From: Roseovarius sp. M141
Lineage (GTDB): Bacteria > Pseudomonadota > Alphaproteobacteria > Rhodobacterales > Rhodobacteraceae
NCBI RefSeq assembly: GCF_024355225.1
Contig: NZ_VCNH01000008.1
Coordinates: 3,162,001-3,226,000 of the forward strand
Reading direction: 5' to 3'
DNA: 64,000 bases
Each line of letters starts with the position of its first letter. Position 1 is the first letter of the stretch. The notes under the pieces were generated by a model. That model made no database searches and was not told the DNA's origin. It worked only from the letters and a program-made list of their open reading frames with translations. The position numbers were made by a program, and so were the translations under genes. This document shows positions 17,127 through 26,636 of the stretch, in pieces.

Positions 17127-18776
17127 ATGTCCCAGACGACGCGCGAGACGATGGAATATGATGTGGTGATTGTGGGCGCCGGCCCGGCAGGGCTGAGCGC
17201 CGCGATCCGCCTGAAACAGCTGGACCCCGATATGGACGTCGTCGTGCTGGAAAAAGGCAGCGAGGTGGGCGCGCATATCCTGTCGGGCGCCGTTCTGGAC
17301 CCGGTCGGCCTGAACCGCCTGATGCCGGACTGGAAGGAAAAGGGCGCGCCATTGAACGTGCCGGTCAAGGATGACAGTTTTTACCTGCTGGGCGAAGGCG
17401 GGAAGGTCCGCGTACCCAACTTCCCCATGCCGGGCCTGATGAGCAATCATGGCAATTACATCGTCAGCATGGGCAATGTCTGCCGCTGGATGGCCGAACA
17501 AGCCGAGGGCTTGGGTGTCGAGGTGTTCCCCGGCATGGCCTGCTCGGAACTCGTCTACGGCGAAAACGGCTCGATCAAAGGCGTCGTCGCGGGCGAATTC
17601 GGCCGCAATCCCGATGGCACAGAAGGTCCGAATTACGAGCCGGGGATGGAGCTTCACGGCAAATACGTCTTCCTCGGCGAGGGCGTGCGCGGATCGCTGG
17701 CCAAGCAGGTGATGCAAAAATTCGATCTGTCCGCAGGCCACGAGCCGCAGAAATTCGGCCTCGGCATGAAGGAAATCTGGGAGATTGACCCAAGCAAGCA
17801 CCGCCAAGGCAGCGTCACCCACACGATGGGCTGGCCGCTGGGCAAGAATGCGGGCGGTGGGTCATTCATCTATCATCTTGAGAACAATCAGGTCTATGTC
17901 GGCTTCGTCGTCCACCTGAACTACAAGAACCCCTACATTTACCCCTACATGGAATTCCAGCGGTTCAAGCATCACCCGATGGTGGCCGAGCTGCTGAAGG
18001 GCGGCAAGCGCGTGGCGTATGGCGCGCGCGCGATCAGCGAAGGTGGCTATCAGTCGATGCCGAAAATGGTTGCACCGGGCGTTGCGCTGCTGGGTTGCTC
18101 GGTCGGCATGGTCAACGTGCCGCGCATCAAGGGCAACCATAACGCAATGCTGTCCGGTATGGCCGCCGCCGAGGCCGCGCATGCGGCGATTACGGCGGGC
18201 CGCCGGGCCGACGAACTGTCGGATTATGAGGCCGAGGTGCGCAGCGGTGATATCGGAAAGGATCTGAAAAAGGTCCGCAACGTCAAGCCGCTCTGGTCCA
18301 AATACGGGCTTACCACATCGCTGATGGTGGGCGGCATGGACATGTGGACCAACAGCTTTGGCTTTTCGCTTCTTGGTACGCTCAAGCACGGCAAGAACGA
18401 CGCCGAAGCGACCGAACTGGCCGAGAAGCACAAGCCGATCAACTATCCCAAACCCGATGGCAAACTGAGTTTTGACCGGCTGACCAATGTCAGCTTCTCG
18501 ATGACAAACCACGAGGAAAGCCAACCTGCGCACCTGAAATTGACAAACCCGGACATCCCGGTGGATTTCAACCTGGCCAGGTATGCTGGCCCCTCGGCGC
18601 GGTATTGTCCCGCTGGCGTCTACGAGTTCATCGAGGAAGACGGCAAACCGCCGCGGTTCCAGATCAACTTTCAGAACTGCGTGCATTGCAAGACCTGCGA
18701 TATCAAGGATCCGGCCCAGAACATCACCTGGACCACGCCGCAAGGCGGGGACGGGCCAAACTATCCCAACATGTAG
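17127..18776 (+). CDS. Electron transfer flavoprotein-ubiquinone oxidoreductase
   Basis: This is a 549-residue ETF-QO, of normal length. The N-terminal FAD fold shows VVIVGAGPAGLSAA (about residues 13-26). The C-terminal iron-sulfur domain has CPAGVYEF followed by NCVHCKTCDIKDP, which supply the four cysteines of a [4Fe-4S] cluster. It is a peripheral inner-membrane enzyme that passes electrons from ETF (fatty acid, amino acid and dimethylglycine/sarcosine dehydrogenases) to ubiquinone. A 278-base gap upstream without a gene should hold its promoter. Confidence 0.95.
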   Translation: MSQTTRETMEYDVVIVGAGPAGLSAAIRLKQLDPDMDVVVLEKGSEVGAHILSGAVLDPVGLNRLMPDWKEKGAPLNVPVKDDSFYLLGEGGKVRVPNFPMPGLMSNHGNYIVSMGNVCRWMAEQAEGLGVEVFPGMACSELVYGENGSIKGVVAGEFGRNPDGTEGPNYEPGMELHGKYVFLGEGVRGSLAKQVMQKFDLSAGHEPQKFGLGMKEIWEIDPSKHRQGSVTHTMGWPLGKNAGGGSFIYHLENNQVYVGFVVHLNYKNPYIYPYMEFQRFKHHPMVAELLKGGKRVAYGARAISEGGYQSMPKMVAPGVALLGCSVGMVNVPRIKGNHNAMLSGMAAAEAAHAAITAGRRADELSDYEAEVRSGDIGKDLKKVRNVKPLWSKYGLTTSLMVGGMDMWTNSFGFSLLGTLKHGKNDAEATELAEKHKPINYPKPDGKLSFDRLTNVSFSMTNHEESQPAHLKLTNPDIPVDFNLARYAGPSARYCPAGVYEFIEEDGKPPRFQINFQNCVHCKTCDIKDPAQNITWTTPQGGDGPNYPNM

Positions 18777-18872
18777 GCGGGACCTCCACACGCTAAATTC
18801 ACCAGGCGTCCGGCGGCGATACGCCGGGCGTCATTGCCCTCGGCCCTGCCGCGCATTACGTTGCGCCGACAT

Positions 18873-20615
18873 ATGCATGCAAAAGCAGGGGCAGCGCGCG
18901 TGACACTCCGATTCCTGACCATTCTGGCACTCGTGGCCCCGACACTGGCCGCACCTGTTGCCGCCAGCGCGAACGATACCGCCGGGCCTTACCTCGCCAC
19001 CCGCGCCGCACGGTTTGACAGCGATTACGCTTCCGCCGCGACATATGCGCTGAGGGCACTGAAATCCGATCCGGACAATCTGGTGCTGCTGGACAGCGCC
19101 ATCGGTTCACTGCTGGCCACCGGCAAGGTCGAAAAGGCATTGCCGATCGCCAAGCGCATGGCCGCAGAGGACATGCGCAGCCAGGTGGCGCAGATGGTGC
19201 TGCTGGGCGATGCGGTCGTAACAGGCGATTTTGCCACTGTTCTCAAGATGATCGATGCCAAAGAGGCTGTCGGACCGCTGGCCGATGGCCTGATCGGGGC
19301 GTGGGCGACTCTGGGCACCGGCGACATGGGCACCGCGCTGGAAAAATTCGACGCCATCGCCGCCGAGCCAGGTCTGCGCAGCCTCGCCGTCTATCACAAG
19401 GCGCTGGCGCTGGCTTCGGTCGGGGATTTCGAAAGCGCGGACAAGATTTATTCCGGCGACGTCGATGGCCCGATGCAGACCACCCGCCGCAGCGTGATCG
19501 CGTGGGCCGAAGTTCTCAGCCAACTTGAGCGGAACAAGGATGCGATCAAGATTCTTGACGACACGTTCGGCACCGATTCTGATCCGCAAGTGGCCGATTT
19601 ACGCGCACGCCTTGCCGCAGGCGAGCGGCTGAACCTTGGCCGCATCGAAACGCCGCGTCAGGGTATTAGCGAGGTGTTCCTGTCGCTCGGTATGGCGCTG
19701 TTGCAGGATACCAGCCCCGATTACGTGCTGCTTTACACGCGGCTGGCCGAATATCTGGACCCCGACGATGTCGATGCGATGATCATGACGGGCGAATTGC
19801 TGGCGCAACTGGGCCGCTATGAGCTGGCAACGCAGGCGTTTCAACGCGTGCCCGCATCGTCGCCCTCCTACTACACCGCCGAACTGAGCCGCGCCGAAAC
19901 GCTGCGTAGCTCCGGCGATCTACAAGGTGCCATAGACGTGGTCGCCAGCCTGCGCAAAAGCCATCCGGCGGTCGCGTTGGTACAGGCCTCGGCAGGCGAT
20001 CTCTACCGTCAGAGCGAACAGTTCGACAAGGCGGTCGAGGCCTATGATGCCGCGATCAAGCTCTTCAAGGCGCGAGGCGACGAGCCTTGGTTCGTTGTCT
20101 ATTCCCGCGCCATCAGCTATGAACGCCTAGGCAAGTGGCCCGAAGCCGAGACCGATTTCCGCCGCGCGCTGGAATTGAATCCCGGCGAGCCGATGGTGCT
20201 GAATTACCTGGGCTATTCTCTGGTCGAGCAGCGCATGAAGCTGGACGAGGCGCTGGACATGATCGAGCGGGCCGTTCAGGCCGAGCCGAACAGCGGCGCC
20301 ATCGTTGACAGCCTGGGCTGGGCGCAGTTCCGCCTTGGCCGCTATGACGAGGCGGTCGTCAATCTGGAGCGGGCCGCCGAGCTCTATGCCGTCGATCCGG
20401 TTGTGAACGACCACCTGGGTGACGCGATGTGGGCCGTCGGCCGACATACAGAGGCACGTTTTCAATGGCGGCGGGCGCTGTCGCTGGTGAACAAGGACAA
20501 GCCGACACCCGATGTTGACCCGGACCGTGTCCGCAGAAAGCTGGAGATCGGACTGGACAAGGTTCTTGAAGAAGAGGGCGCCGAGCCCCTGAAAGTGAGA
20601 AATGATGAAGGATGA
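18873..20615 (+). CDS. Exported tetratricopeptide-repeat protein
   Basis: This is a protein of about 580 residues with a Sec signal peptide (hydrophobic core FLTILALVAPTLAAP) followed by helical repeats across the whole length. The clearest TPR units lie in the last third (KAVEAYDAAIKLF; EAETDFRRALELNPG; DEALDMIERAVQAEPNSG; DEAVVNLERAAELY). The start is uncertain: ATG 18873 is taken, but a GTG at 18900 with GGGGC upstream gives an equally good signal peptide. It should act in the periplasm as a scaffold, perhaps for envelope proteins. The order ETF-QO, TPR protein, ispE is common in Rhodobacteraceae. It ends four bases before ispE. Confidence 0.85.
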   Translation: MHAKAGAARVTLRFLTILALVAPTLAAPVAASANDTAGPYLATRAARFDSDYASAATYALRALKSDPDNLVLLDSAIGSLLATGKVEKALPIAKRMAAEDMRSQVAQMVLLGDAVVTGDFATVLKMIDAKEAVGPLADGLIGAWATLGTGDMGTALEKFDAIAAEPGLRSLAVYHKALALASVGDFESADKIYSGDVDGPMQTTRRSVIAWAEVLSQLERNKDAIKILDDTFGTDSDPQVADLRARLAAGERLNLGRIETPRQGISEVFLSLGMALLQDTSPDYVLLYTRLAEYLDPDDVDAMIMTGELLAQLGRYELATQAFQRVPASSPSYYTAELSRAETLRSSGDLQGAIDVVASLRKSHPAVALVQASAGDLYRQSEQFDKAVEAYDAAIKLFKARGDEPWFVVYSRAISYERLGKWPEAETDFRRALELNPGEPMVLNYLGYSLVEQRMKLDEALDMIERAVQAEPNSGAIVDSLGWAQFRLGRYDEAVVNLERAAELYAVDPVVNDHLGDAMWAVGRHTEARFQWRRALSLVNKDKPTPDVDPDRVRRKLEIGLDKVLEEEGAEPLKVRNDEG

Positions 20616-20619
20616 ATAC

Positions 20620-21477
20620 ATGGCCGAAGGAAATGACAGCGACATCGCCGAAGTTTTCGCCCCGGCCAAGATAAACATGACCCTGCATGTCACCGGCAGA
20701 CGCGACGATGGCTATCACATCCTGGATTCGCTGGTGATGTTCGCCGACATCGGTGATCGTGTCATGGTGCGCCGCGCGGATGTATCCTCGCTGGTGTTGA
20801 CCGGCCCAATGGCCGAGAGCACCCCGAAAGGCGATGACAACCTCGTGCTGCGCGCCGCGCGCATTATGGACGCTTGCGCGCAGATCACGTTGGAAAAAAC
20901 CCTGCCCGTCGCCGCAGGTATCGGCGGTGGCTCCAGCGATGCGGCGGCGACGCTGCGGGCCTTGTCCGATCTGACGGGCAAGCAGATTCCCGATGATGTT
21001 CTGGCGCTTGGCGCCGATGCGCCGGTCTGCTGCGCCGCCCCTGTCGGTGCCGCCCGGATGAGCGGCGTGGGTGAAATCGTCACGCCCATACCGGACCTGC
21101 CCGAACTGCATGCGGTGCTGGTCAACCCGAACATTCCCGTGATGACAACCGAAGTGTTTCGCCGCCTGTCCAATCGCGACAATGCCCCCATGCCCGACCC
21201 GATCCCGACCGGCATTGAGGCGGGTCCCTTTATCGAATGGCTGAAACAGCAGCGTAACGATCTGCAAGAGGCCGCGATCGCGTGCGAGCCGGTGATCGAG
21301 CAGGTCTTCTCAACACTCGAAGTTACGCCGGGCTGCATGCTGACGCGCATGTCAGGATCAGGCGGCACGTGCTTTGGCCTCTATGCAGACGCCGAAACCG
21401 CAGCCAGCGCGGCTGGCCGGTTAAAGGAAAGTCACCCGGGTTGGTGGGTTGCCGTCACCCGTTTGAACGCGGCTTGA
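20620..21477 (+). CDS. ispE: 4-diphosphocytidyl-2-C-methyl-D-erythritol kinase
   Basis: This is a 285-residue GHMP kinase of the non-mevalonate (MEP) isoprenoid pathway. It phosphorylates CDP-methylerythritol with ATP. PAKINMTLHVTGRRDDGYH is the conserved N-terminus, PVAAGIGGGSSDAAATL the ATP-binding GHMP loop, and RMSGSGGTCFGLY the C-terminal motif. The ATG at 20620 is preferred because AAGGA precedes it at good spacing; ATGs at 20602 and 20605 would overlap the TPR gene. It is convergent with a polyprenyl diphosphate synthase, which uses products of the same pathway. Confidence 0.94.
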   Translation: MAEGNDSDIAEVFAPAKINMTLHVTGRRDDGYHILDSLVMFADIGDRVMVRRADVSSLVLTGPMAESTPKGDDNLVLRAARIMDACAQITLEKTLPVAAGIGGGSSDAAATLRALSDLTGKQIPDDVLALGADAPVCCAAPVGAARMSGVGEIVTPIPDLPELHAVLVNPNIPVMTTEVFRRLSNRDNAPMPDPIPTGIEAGPFIEWLKQQRNDLQEAAIACEPVIEQVFSTLEVTPGCMLTRMSGSGGTCFGLYADAETAASAAGRLKESHPGWWVAVTRLNAA

Positions 21478-21540
21478 TCGGGCAGTTCACTTTGCAGGTC
21501 AACCTGTCGCGCGCGACTTTACCGCCACGCGCGTCGGGGA

Positions 21541-22560
21541 CTATGTGATACGCGACACCACATAATCGGCCAGATCGCCCAGCAGATCACGTGTGGGGTG
21601 TTCAGGCAGCTGGTTCAGGTTGTCATTGGCCTTGGCGGCCCAGTTGAGCGCGTCGGCGCGGGCGGCCTCAAGCGCGCCATGCCCCCGCATCAACGCAATG
21701 GCGCACTCCAGATCGCCGTCACGCTGGTCACCTTTTTCAATGGTGCGGCGCCAGAAATCACGCTCGCCCGCGTCTGCCTGCGCGACGGCCTTGATGACCG
21801 GCAGCGTCAGCTTGCGTTCGCGAAAATCATCACCGATATTTTTCCCGGTCGCGGCGCTATCACCCTGAAAATCAAGCAAATCATCGGCAATTTGAAAGGC
21901 GATTCCCAAACCGTCACCGTAGGCGCGCAGCGCGCGGCATTGCGCTTCGGGCGCATCCGAGATCACGCCCCCCACCTCGGTCGCAGCCGAGAACAGCGCG
22001 GCTGTCTTGCCCCTTACCACCTGCAGGTAAATCTCTTCGGTCGTGGCCAGATCGCGGGCGGCTGTCAGCTGTAGAACCTCGCCCTCGGCGATTGTTGCGG
22101 ACGCATCTGCCAGAATATCCAGCACCCGCAAACTGCCCGTTTCGACCATCAACTGAAACGATCGCGCGAACAGGTAATCCCCCACGAGGATGCTGGATTT
22201 GTTGTCCCACAGAAGATTGGCCGTCGCCCGACCACGCCGCTGGCTGCTTTCATCGACCACGTCGTCATGCAGCAATGTAGCGGTGTGAATGAACTCGACC
22301 GTTGCCGCCAGTTTCTCATCATTATCGCCCGAGTAGCCGCAAATCTCGGCCGCGGCCAGTGTCAGCATGGGGCGCAGGCGCTTGCCCCCTGCCCCGACCA
22401 AATGTGCTGTCACCTCGGGGATACGCGGTGCGTGACGCGATGCCATGCGCGCCCGGATCAGCCCGTCGACCGACGCCATCTTGGCCTCGAAACGGGCGGC
22501 CAGCCTGTCGTGCGGTTTGCTCAGCATCTGATCCACATCCACCCCGTCCACATCTGCCAC
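21541..22560 (-). CDS. Long-chain polyprenyl diphosphate synthase (ubiquinone side chain)
   Basis: This is a 339-residue trans-prenyltransferase. Its first aspartate-rich motif LLHDDVVDESSQRRG and second motif IADDLLDFQGD bind the Mg2+-diphosphates, and GGKRLRP near residue 57 binds isopentenyl diphosphate. It extends farnesyl diphosphate to the long chain (C50 in most of these bacteria) used for ubiquinone. The exact chain length cannot be read from the sequence. It is an IspB/DdsA-type enzyme. Confidence 0.92.
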   Translation of the reverse strand: MADVDGVDVDQMLSKPHDRLAARFEAKMASVDGLIRARMASRHAPRIPEVTAHLVGAGGKRLRPMLTLAAAEICGYSGDNDEKLAATVEFIHTATLLHDDVVDESSQRRGRATANLLWDNKSSILVGDYLFARSFQLMVETGSLRVLDILADASATIAEGEVLQLTAARDLATTEEIYLQVVRGKTAALFSAATEVGGVISDAPEAQCRALRAYGDGLGIAFQIADDLLDFQGDSAATGKNIGDDFRERKLTLPVIKAVAQADAGERDFWRRTIEKGDQRDGDLECAIALMRGHGALEAARADALNWAAKANDNLNQLPEHPTRDLLGDLADYVVSRIT

Positions 22561-22599
22561 GCCTCGACAACGCCAGCGCGCGCGCTTAAATCAATCAAC

Positions 22600-22821
22600 A
22601 TGAAACAGTTACTGCGTACCACCGATATGGCAACCATCGCTTTCGCCCAGGCCCTGCTTCAGGGCGAGGGTATAGACTGCTTTGAAATGGACGTAAATAT
22701 GAGCGTTCTGGAAGGTGGTATTGGCATTTTCCCCCGCCGCCTGATGGTGCACCCCAATGATTTCGCCGATGCCGCCCGCGCCCTGCGCGACAACGGGATA
22801 GAGGTGCATGACGGCCCCTAG
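22600..22821 (+). CDS. DUF2007 small protein
   Basis: This encodes 73 residues with a start MKQLLRTTDMATIAFAQALL and a fold of about beta-alpha-beta-beta-alpha-beta typical for DUF2007, a small domain of unknown function sometimes proposed to act in signalling. It is divergent from the polyprenyl synthase with 39 bases between starts. The ATG at 22600 gives the normal domain start. Confidence 0.82.
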   Translation: MKQLLRTTDMATIAFAQALLQGEGIDCFEMDVNMSVLEGGIGIFPRRLMVHPNDFADAARALRDNGIEVHDGP

Positions 22822-23154
22822 TCTGCCCCTTGCTGTCGGGCGGATATGCCCGTTGCAACGCGCCGGATCTGTCGATCGCGCAAAGGTCGGCGAGCTGAAT
22901 TTTGCCTGCACCATGCATAAATCATGCGGGCAGATGCCACGGAATACGCCGATTCCGAAAACTGTGCATAAGCAACACCTTCCGCTCGACCCGGCGGGGC
23001 GCCACCTTTAATTGGGACACTTGCCGCGCTGAATGGTGACTAGAGTTCTTCACATTATTCCGCCGTCATGCTGCGCCTGCGGCGTGACAGACTGACAATA
23101 ATGTGGTGCACTCATCATGTTACATTTCGCACATAGAAAAAGAGGAGTGCTTTC
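22822..23154. other. 333-base intergenic region
   Basis: No gene or RNA was recognised. The right end (about 23085-23150) is AT-richer and should carry the promoter of the small YdcH-type gene, with AGGAG just before its ATG. An imperfect inverted repeat (GTCA...TGAC) lies near 23067-23090. Confidence 0.5.
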
Positions 23155-23322
23155 ATGAGTCTGGCTTCGCACATTGAGGAACTGAAGAAAAAGCATCACG
23201 ACCTTTCTACCAAGGTGGATCAGGCGCAACGGGCGCCGGGTGTCAGCACCCTTGACGTGGCGGAAATGAAAAAACAGAAATTGCGGCTGAAAGAGGAAAT
23301 TGAGCGCCTTTCAGAAAGTTGA
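23155..23322 (+). CDS. YdcH/DUF465-family small coiled-coil protein
   Basis: This is a 55-residue protein starting MSLASHIEELKKKHHDLSTK and ending with a Lys/Glu/Leu-rich helix (MKKQKLRLKEEIERLSES). The pattern of two charged helices with a break in the middle (APGVSTLD) is that of the YdcH (DUF465) family, whose members are short, acidic/basic, helical and of unknown function. An AGGAG ribosome site lies seven to eight bases before the ATG, and a strong terminator follows 28 bases after the stop. This supports a real single-gene unit. Confidence 0.88.
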   Translation: MSLASHIEELKKKHHDLSTKVDQAQRAPGVSTLDVAEMKKQKLRLKEEIERLSES

Positions 23323-23350
23323 CGGAAAACTGTCTTGCGAAAAACGCACA

Positions 23351-23375
23351 AGGCCGACGCAATCTGCGTCGGCCT
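23351..23375. terminator. Strong bidirectional terminator
   Basis: This is a perfect 11-base-pair stem (AGGCCGACGCA with TGCGTCGGCCT) and a three-base loop between the convergent YdcH-type and phaB genes. CTTTCGTT follows on the plus strand, and TGTGCGTTTTT on the minus strand. Confidence 0.85.
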
Positions 23376-23397
23376 CTTTCGTTCGCAGCGCGGGGTG

Positions 23398-24120
23398 TTA
23401 TACGAAAAACTGACCACCGTTGGCCGAAATCGTCGACCCGTTGATAAAGCCCGAACCGTCAGCCGCCAGAAATGACACGCAGCGCGCGATTTCTTCGGGT
23501 TCGCCCAGACGGCCTGTCGGAATCTGGCCGATGATCGACTCGCGCACCTTCTCGGGTACGGCCATCACCATCTCGGTCGCGATGTATCCCGGGCAAACCG
23601 CATTCGCGGTGATACCCGCACGCGCACCTTCCTGTGCAAGGCTCTTGACGATACCCAGATCACCAGCCTTTGTAGCGGCGTAGTTGACCTGCGCAAACTG
23701 GCCTTTCTGTCCATTGATCGAACTGATGACGATCACGCGCCCGAACTTGCGCTCGCGCATGCCGGACCAGACCGGGTGGACTGTGTTGAATACACCAGTG
23801 AGGTTGGTGTCGATCACTTGGTGCCACTGTTCGGGCGTCATCTTGTGAAAGGGCGCATCGCGAGTGATTCCGGCATTGGCCACGACGATGTCGATCGGTC
23901 CCAGATCCGCTTCTACGCGGGCGATACCTGCGGCGCTTTCATCGTAGTCGGCGACATTCCATTTGTAGGTCTTGATCCCGGTCTCTTCGGTAAAGGCCTT
24001 CGCGGCCTCATCATTCCCCGCATAGGTCGCGGCGACGTTGCAGCCATCCGCCTTGAGTTGTTTCGCGATAGCGGCGCCGATGCCGCGTGATCCGCCTGTG
24101 ACAAGTGCCGTTCTAGCCAT
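23398..24120 (-). CDS. phaB: Acetoacetyl-CoA reductase
   Basis: This is a 240-residue short-chain dehydrogenase. The NADPH loop GGSRGIG is at residues 9-15, NAGI at 82-85, catalytic Ser134, and Tyr147 with Lys151 (YAATK). The segment SSINGQKGQFAQVNY is typical of PhaB. It reduces acetoacetyl-CoA to (R)-3-hydroxybutyryl-CoA, the monomer for polyhydroxybutyrate. It follows phaA on the same strand, but a terminator (24320-24343) and a possible promoter (24162-24190) lie between, so it may be transcribed on its own as well. No polymerase gene phaC is in the window. Confidence 0.93.
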   Translation of the reverse strand: MARTALVTGGSRGIGAAIAKQLKADGCNVAATYAGNDEAAKAFTEETGIKTYKWNVADYDESAAGIARVEADLGPIDIVVANAGITRDAPFHKMTPEQWHQVIDTNLTGVFNTVHPVWSGMRERKFGRVIVISSINGQKGQFAQVNYAATKAGDLGIVKSLAQEGARAGITANAVCPGYIATEMVMAVPEKVRESIIGQIPTGRLGEPEEIARCVSFLAADGSGFINGSTISANGGQFFV

Positions 24121-24161
24121 GGTTGATATCCCTCTGTCTTTCGATTTTCAGCCTTAGAGCC

Positions 24162-24190
24162 AGTAAGTCTGTTACCTCGGGAAGTGTCAA
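24162..24190 (-). promoter_or_regulatory. Possible phaB promoter
   Basis: On the minus strand TTGACA (24190-24185) and CTTACT (24167-24162) are separated by exactly 17 bases, about 40 bases before the phaB start. The -35 element is perfect; the -10 matches only three of six bases. Confidence 0.4.
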
Positions 24191-24319
24191 CGCGCAATAA
24201 TATTACGTGTTCAGTTTATCATTGACGCATGACGGTGCCGCACCACCATTGTAGACGATCGTATCATGTAACGGCAAATTGCGGCGCCCAAGATCCACCA
24301 TACCGTAGCTATAGGCCGC

Positions 24320-24343
24320 AAAAAAGGCGCCCCGAAGGGCGCC
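24320..24343 (-). terminator. Terminator after phaA
   Basis: On the minus strand a seven-base-pair stem (GGCGCCC with GGGCGCC) with a TTCG tetraloop is followed by TTTTTT. It lies 41 bases past the phaA stop and is a textbook intrinsic terminator. Confidence 0.85.
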
Positions 24344-24384
24344 CATTGTGATCGGACCGCATGTCGGCTGAGGCAAAAGCGCCG

Positions 24385-25560
24385 TCAGGCACGCTCGACG
24401 CACAGGGCAACGCCCATTCCACCGCCGATGCACAGCGTGGCAAGTCCTCGCTTGGCGCCGCGGCGTTTCATTTCGAACAGCAGCGTATTCAGAACGCGGC
24501 AGCCCGAGGCCCCGATGGGGTGGCCAATGGCGATGGCGCCGCCGTTCACGTTCACGATGGCCGGATCCCAGCCCATCTCCTTGTTCACGGCGCAGGCCTG
24601 AGCCGCGAACGCCTCGTTTGCCTCAATCAGATCCAGATCGCCGACCTTCCAGCCAGCTTTCTCCAGCGCCTTGCGGCTGGCATGGATCGGACCGACGCCC
24701 ATGATGGCGGGGTCCAGTCCTGCCGTGGCGTAGCTGGCGATACGCGCCAGCGGCTCGATTCCGCGCTTCTCGGCGTCGTCAGCACTCATCAGCAGGGTCG
24801 CTGCGGCGCCATCATTGATGCCGCTGGCGTTGGCCGCCGTAACACTTCCGTCTTTGGCGAAGGCAGGGCGCATTTTTTGCATCGCCTCGATCACGGCGCC
24901 GTGGCGGATATACTCATCCTTGTCGATGATCGCCTCGCCCTTGCGCGACTTGACGGCAAAGGGAACGATTTCATCGTCGAAACGCCCGGCATTCTGAGCC
25001 TCTTCGGCCTTGTTCTGGCTGGCCAGCGCGAATTCATCCTGCATCTCGCGGCTGATCTGCCACTTTTCGGCGACATTTTCGGCCGTTTGACCCATGTGAT
25101 ATCCGTTGAAGGCATCCCACAGGCCATCGCGAATCATCGTGTCGACCATCGCCAGGTCGCCCATCTTCTGCCCGGCCCGCAAATGCGCCGCGTGCGGGCT
25201 GAGTGTCATGTTCTCCTGACCGCCAGCGCAGATGATCGCAGCATCGCCCAGTTGAATATGCTGTGCGCCCAATGCGACCGCACGCAGGCCCGATCCGCAA
25301 ACCTGGTTCAGGCTCCACGCCGCGCTTTCCTGCGGCAGGCCGGCGTTGATATGCGCCTGGCGGGCAGGGTTCTGCCCTTGGGCAGCCGTAAGGACCTGAC
25401 CAAGGATCGTCTCCGACACTTCGGCCTTGTCTATGCCCGCACGGGCGACGACTGCCTCCAGCACGGCAGCGCCCAGATCATGGGCAGGGGTGTTTGCAAA
25501 CGCCCCCCCAAACGAGCCGACGGCAGTGCGCGCGGCTGATGCGATAACGACATTGGTCAT
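24385..25560 (-). CDS. phaA: Acetyl-CoA C-acetyltransferase (beta-ketothiolase)
   Basis: This is a 391-residue biosynthetic thiolase. The acylated cysteine is Cys88 (NQVCGSG), the His is in [14 protein letters not shown] (about residue 347), and the general-base cysteine is Cys377 (CIGGGMG). It joins two acetyl-CoA to acetoacetyl-CoA for polyhydroxybutyrate (or splits it in reverse). GGAGG stands before the ATG at 25560. The downstream phaB uses its product. Confidence 0.95.
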   Translation of the reverse strand: MTNVVIASAARTAVGSFGGAFANTPAHDLGAAVLEAVVARAGIDKAEVSETILGQVLTAAQGQNPARQAHINAGLPQESAAWSLNQVCGSGLRAVALGAQHIQLGDAAIICAGGQENMTLSPHAAHLRAGQKMGDLAMVDTMIRDGLWDAFNGYHMGQTAENVAEKWQISREMQDEFALASQNKAEEAQNAGRFDDEIVPFAVKSRKGEAIIDKDEYIRHGAVIEAMQKMRPAFAKDGSVTAANASGINDGAAATLLMSADDAEKRGIEPLARIASYATAGLDPAIMGVGPIHASRKALEKAGWKVGDLDLIEANEAFAAQACAVNKEMGWDPAIVNVNGGAIAIGHPIGASGCRVLNTLLFEMKRRGAKRGLATLCIGGGMGVALCVERA

Positions 25561-25704
25561 GGGAAATCCTCCGACAGGGTGTTGCCAGGCGCCGGAGCAC
25601 GTCGACCTAGCGGCCGATGCCATCCTTTGCCCATTCCCCTTTTGCATATCCCATGCACTGCATTGCGGCAACCGGGACGGTGGCCCGCATCATTATTTGC
25701 CCGC

Positions 25705-26547
25705 TCATGCAGTGGCGCGGCGCGACTCGGGCGTCAGCCAGACCGGTTTGACGGAGGGTGCGCCGTAGAAATACCCCTGAAGGCAATCAATACCGATTGA
25801 GGTCAAATACGTAGCATCTTCCGCAGATTCGACGCTTTCGGCGACGGTAAACATGTCGAACTGGCGCGCGATGGTGGCGAGCGCCGTCGTCAGGACCTGA
25901 TTATCTGCATTCTGGGCAATACCGCGGATGAACTGGCCGTCGATCTTGAGAATGTCGAAGTAAAACTCCTTGAGGTATCGAAACGAAGTGAACCCGGCAC
26001 CAAAATCATCCAGCGCAAAGCTGACGCCACGTTGTGACATCTCGGACATGAAACCGGTCACCAACTCTGGCACCAGCATGGCGGAACCTTCGGTGATTTC
26101 CAGAATCAGCCTTTCAGCCACCGTCGGATCCGCGTCCAACCCGCGCCTAAGCGTACGCATCCAGCGGCCATATCCGATGGAGCGCGCCGACATGTTGATC
26201 GCAAGCCGCAGCGACGCATGCATCGATAGAGTCTTCAGCCCCTTTTCCAGCGCGAGGCAATCAATGATGCGTCCTGTCTCGGTGGTTTCGATAGCGCCAA
26301 TGAATTCCCTGGCCGGGATGATTCGCCCGGTGCTGTCCAGCACACGTATCAAACCTTCGTAAAAGGCGACCTGTCCGACCTGTCCCGCCGCGACGGCAGG
26401 CTGAAAGGCCAGCATCACCTGCTTATGCCGCACGGCATCTTCGACCATGCCAATGGTGGACTGATCCCGAGAGGATATGGCGTATGATAATGGGTCCTGA
26501 TGGCCCGCTGGCACATCCGCCCATTTCGCCTTGCGATGGTCTGTCAT
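25705..26547 (-). CDS. EAL-domain cyclic-di-GMP phosphodiesterase
   Basis: This is a 280-residue protein with a single EAL domain (about residues 30-265) and no membrane segment or extra sensor domain. The signature reads YEGLIRV (EGL in place of EAL, a variant found in active enzymes). The other catalytic residues are visible: Asn in NMSARS, Glu in LEITEG, DD in FALDDFGAGFTS, Lys in DILKIDGQF and Glu in VAESVE. It should therefore be able to hydrolyse c-di-GMP. GGAG lies six bases before ATG 26547. It lies 144 bases upstream of phaA on the same strand and is divergent from tag. Confidence 0.88.
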   Translation of the reverse strand: MTDHRKAKWADVPAGHQDPLSYAISSRDQSTIGMVEDAVRHKQVMLAFQPAVAAGQVGQVAFYEGLIRVLDSTGRIIPAREFIGAIETTETGRIIDCLALEKGLKTLSMHASLRLAINMSARSIGYGRWMRTLRRGLDADPTVAERLILEITEGSAMLVPELVTGFMSEMSQRGVSFALDDFGAGFTSFRYLKEFYFDILKIDGQFIRGIAQNADNQVLTTALATIARQFDMFTVAESVESAEDATYLTSIGIDCLQGYFYGAPSVKPVWLTPESRRATA

Positions 26548-26636
26548 GCGTCGCTCCGATTTGACTGTCGCCCAATGTGCGCGCACTGCGCTAAGAAAGG
26601 CTTAATGTGACAATTTGAAACAATGGAGCGCGCTAA

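Noticed and set aside
18777..18872. Hairpin CCGGCG-CGCCGG as terminator after ETF-QO
   Set aside because: The stem is short and no T run follows; the downstream TPR and ispE genes could be cotranscribed.
24361..25539. Plus-strand frame of 392 codons opposite phaA
   Set aside because: Fully antisense to a complete thiolase gene with all catalytic residues; composition is that of a shadow frame.
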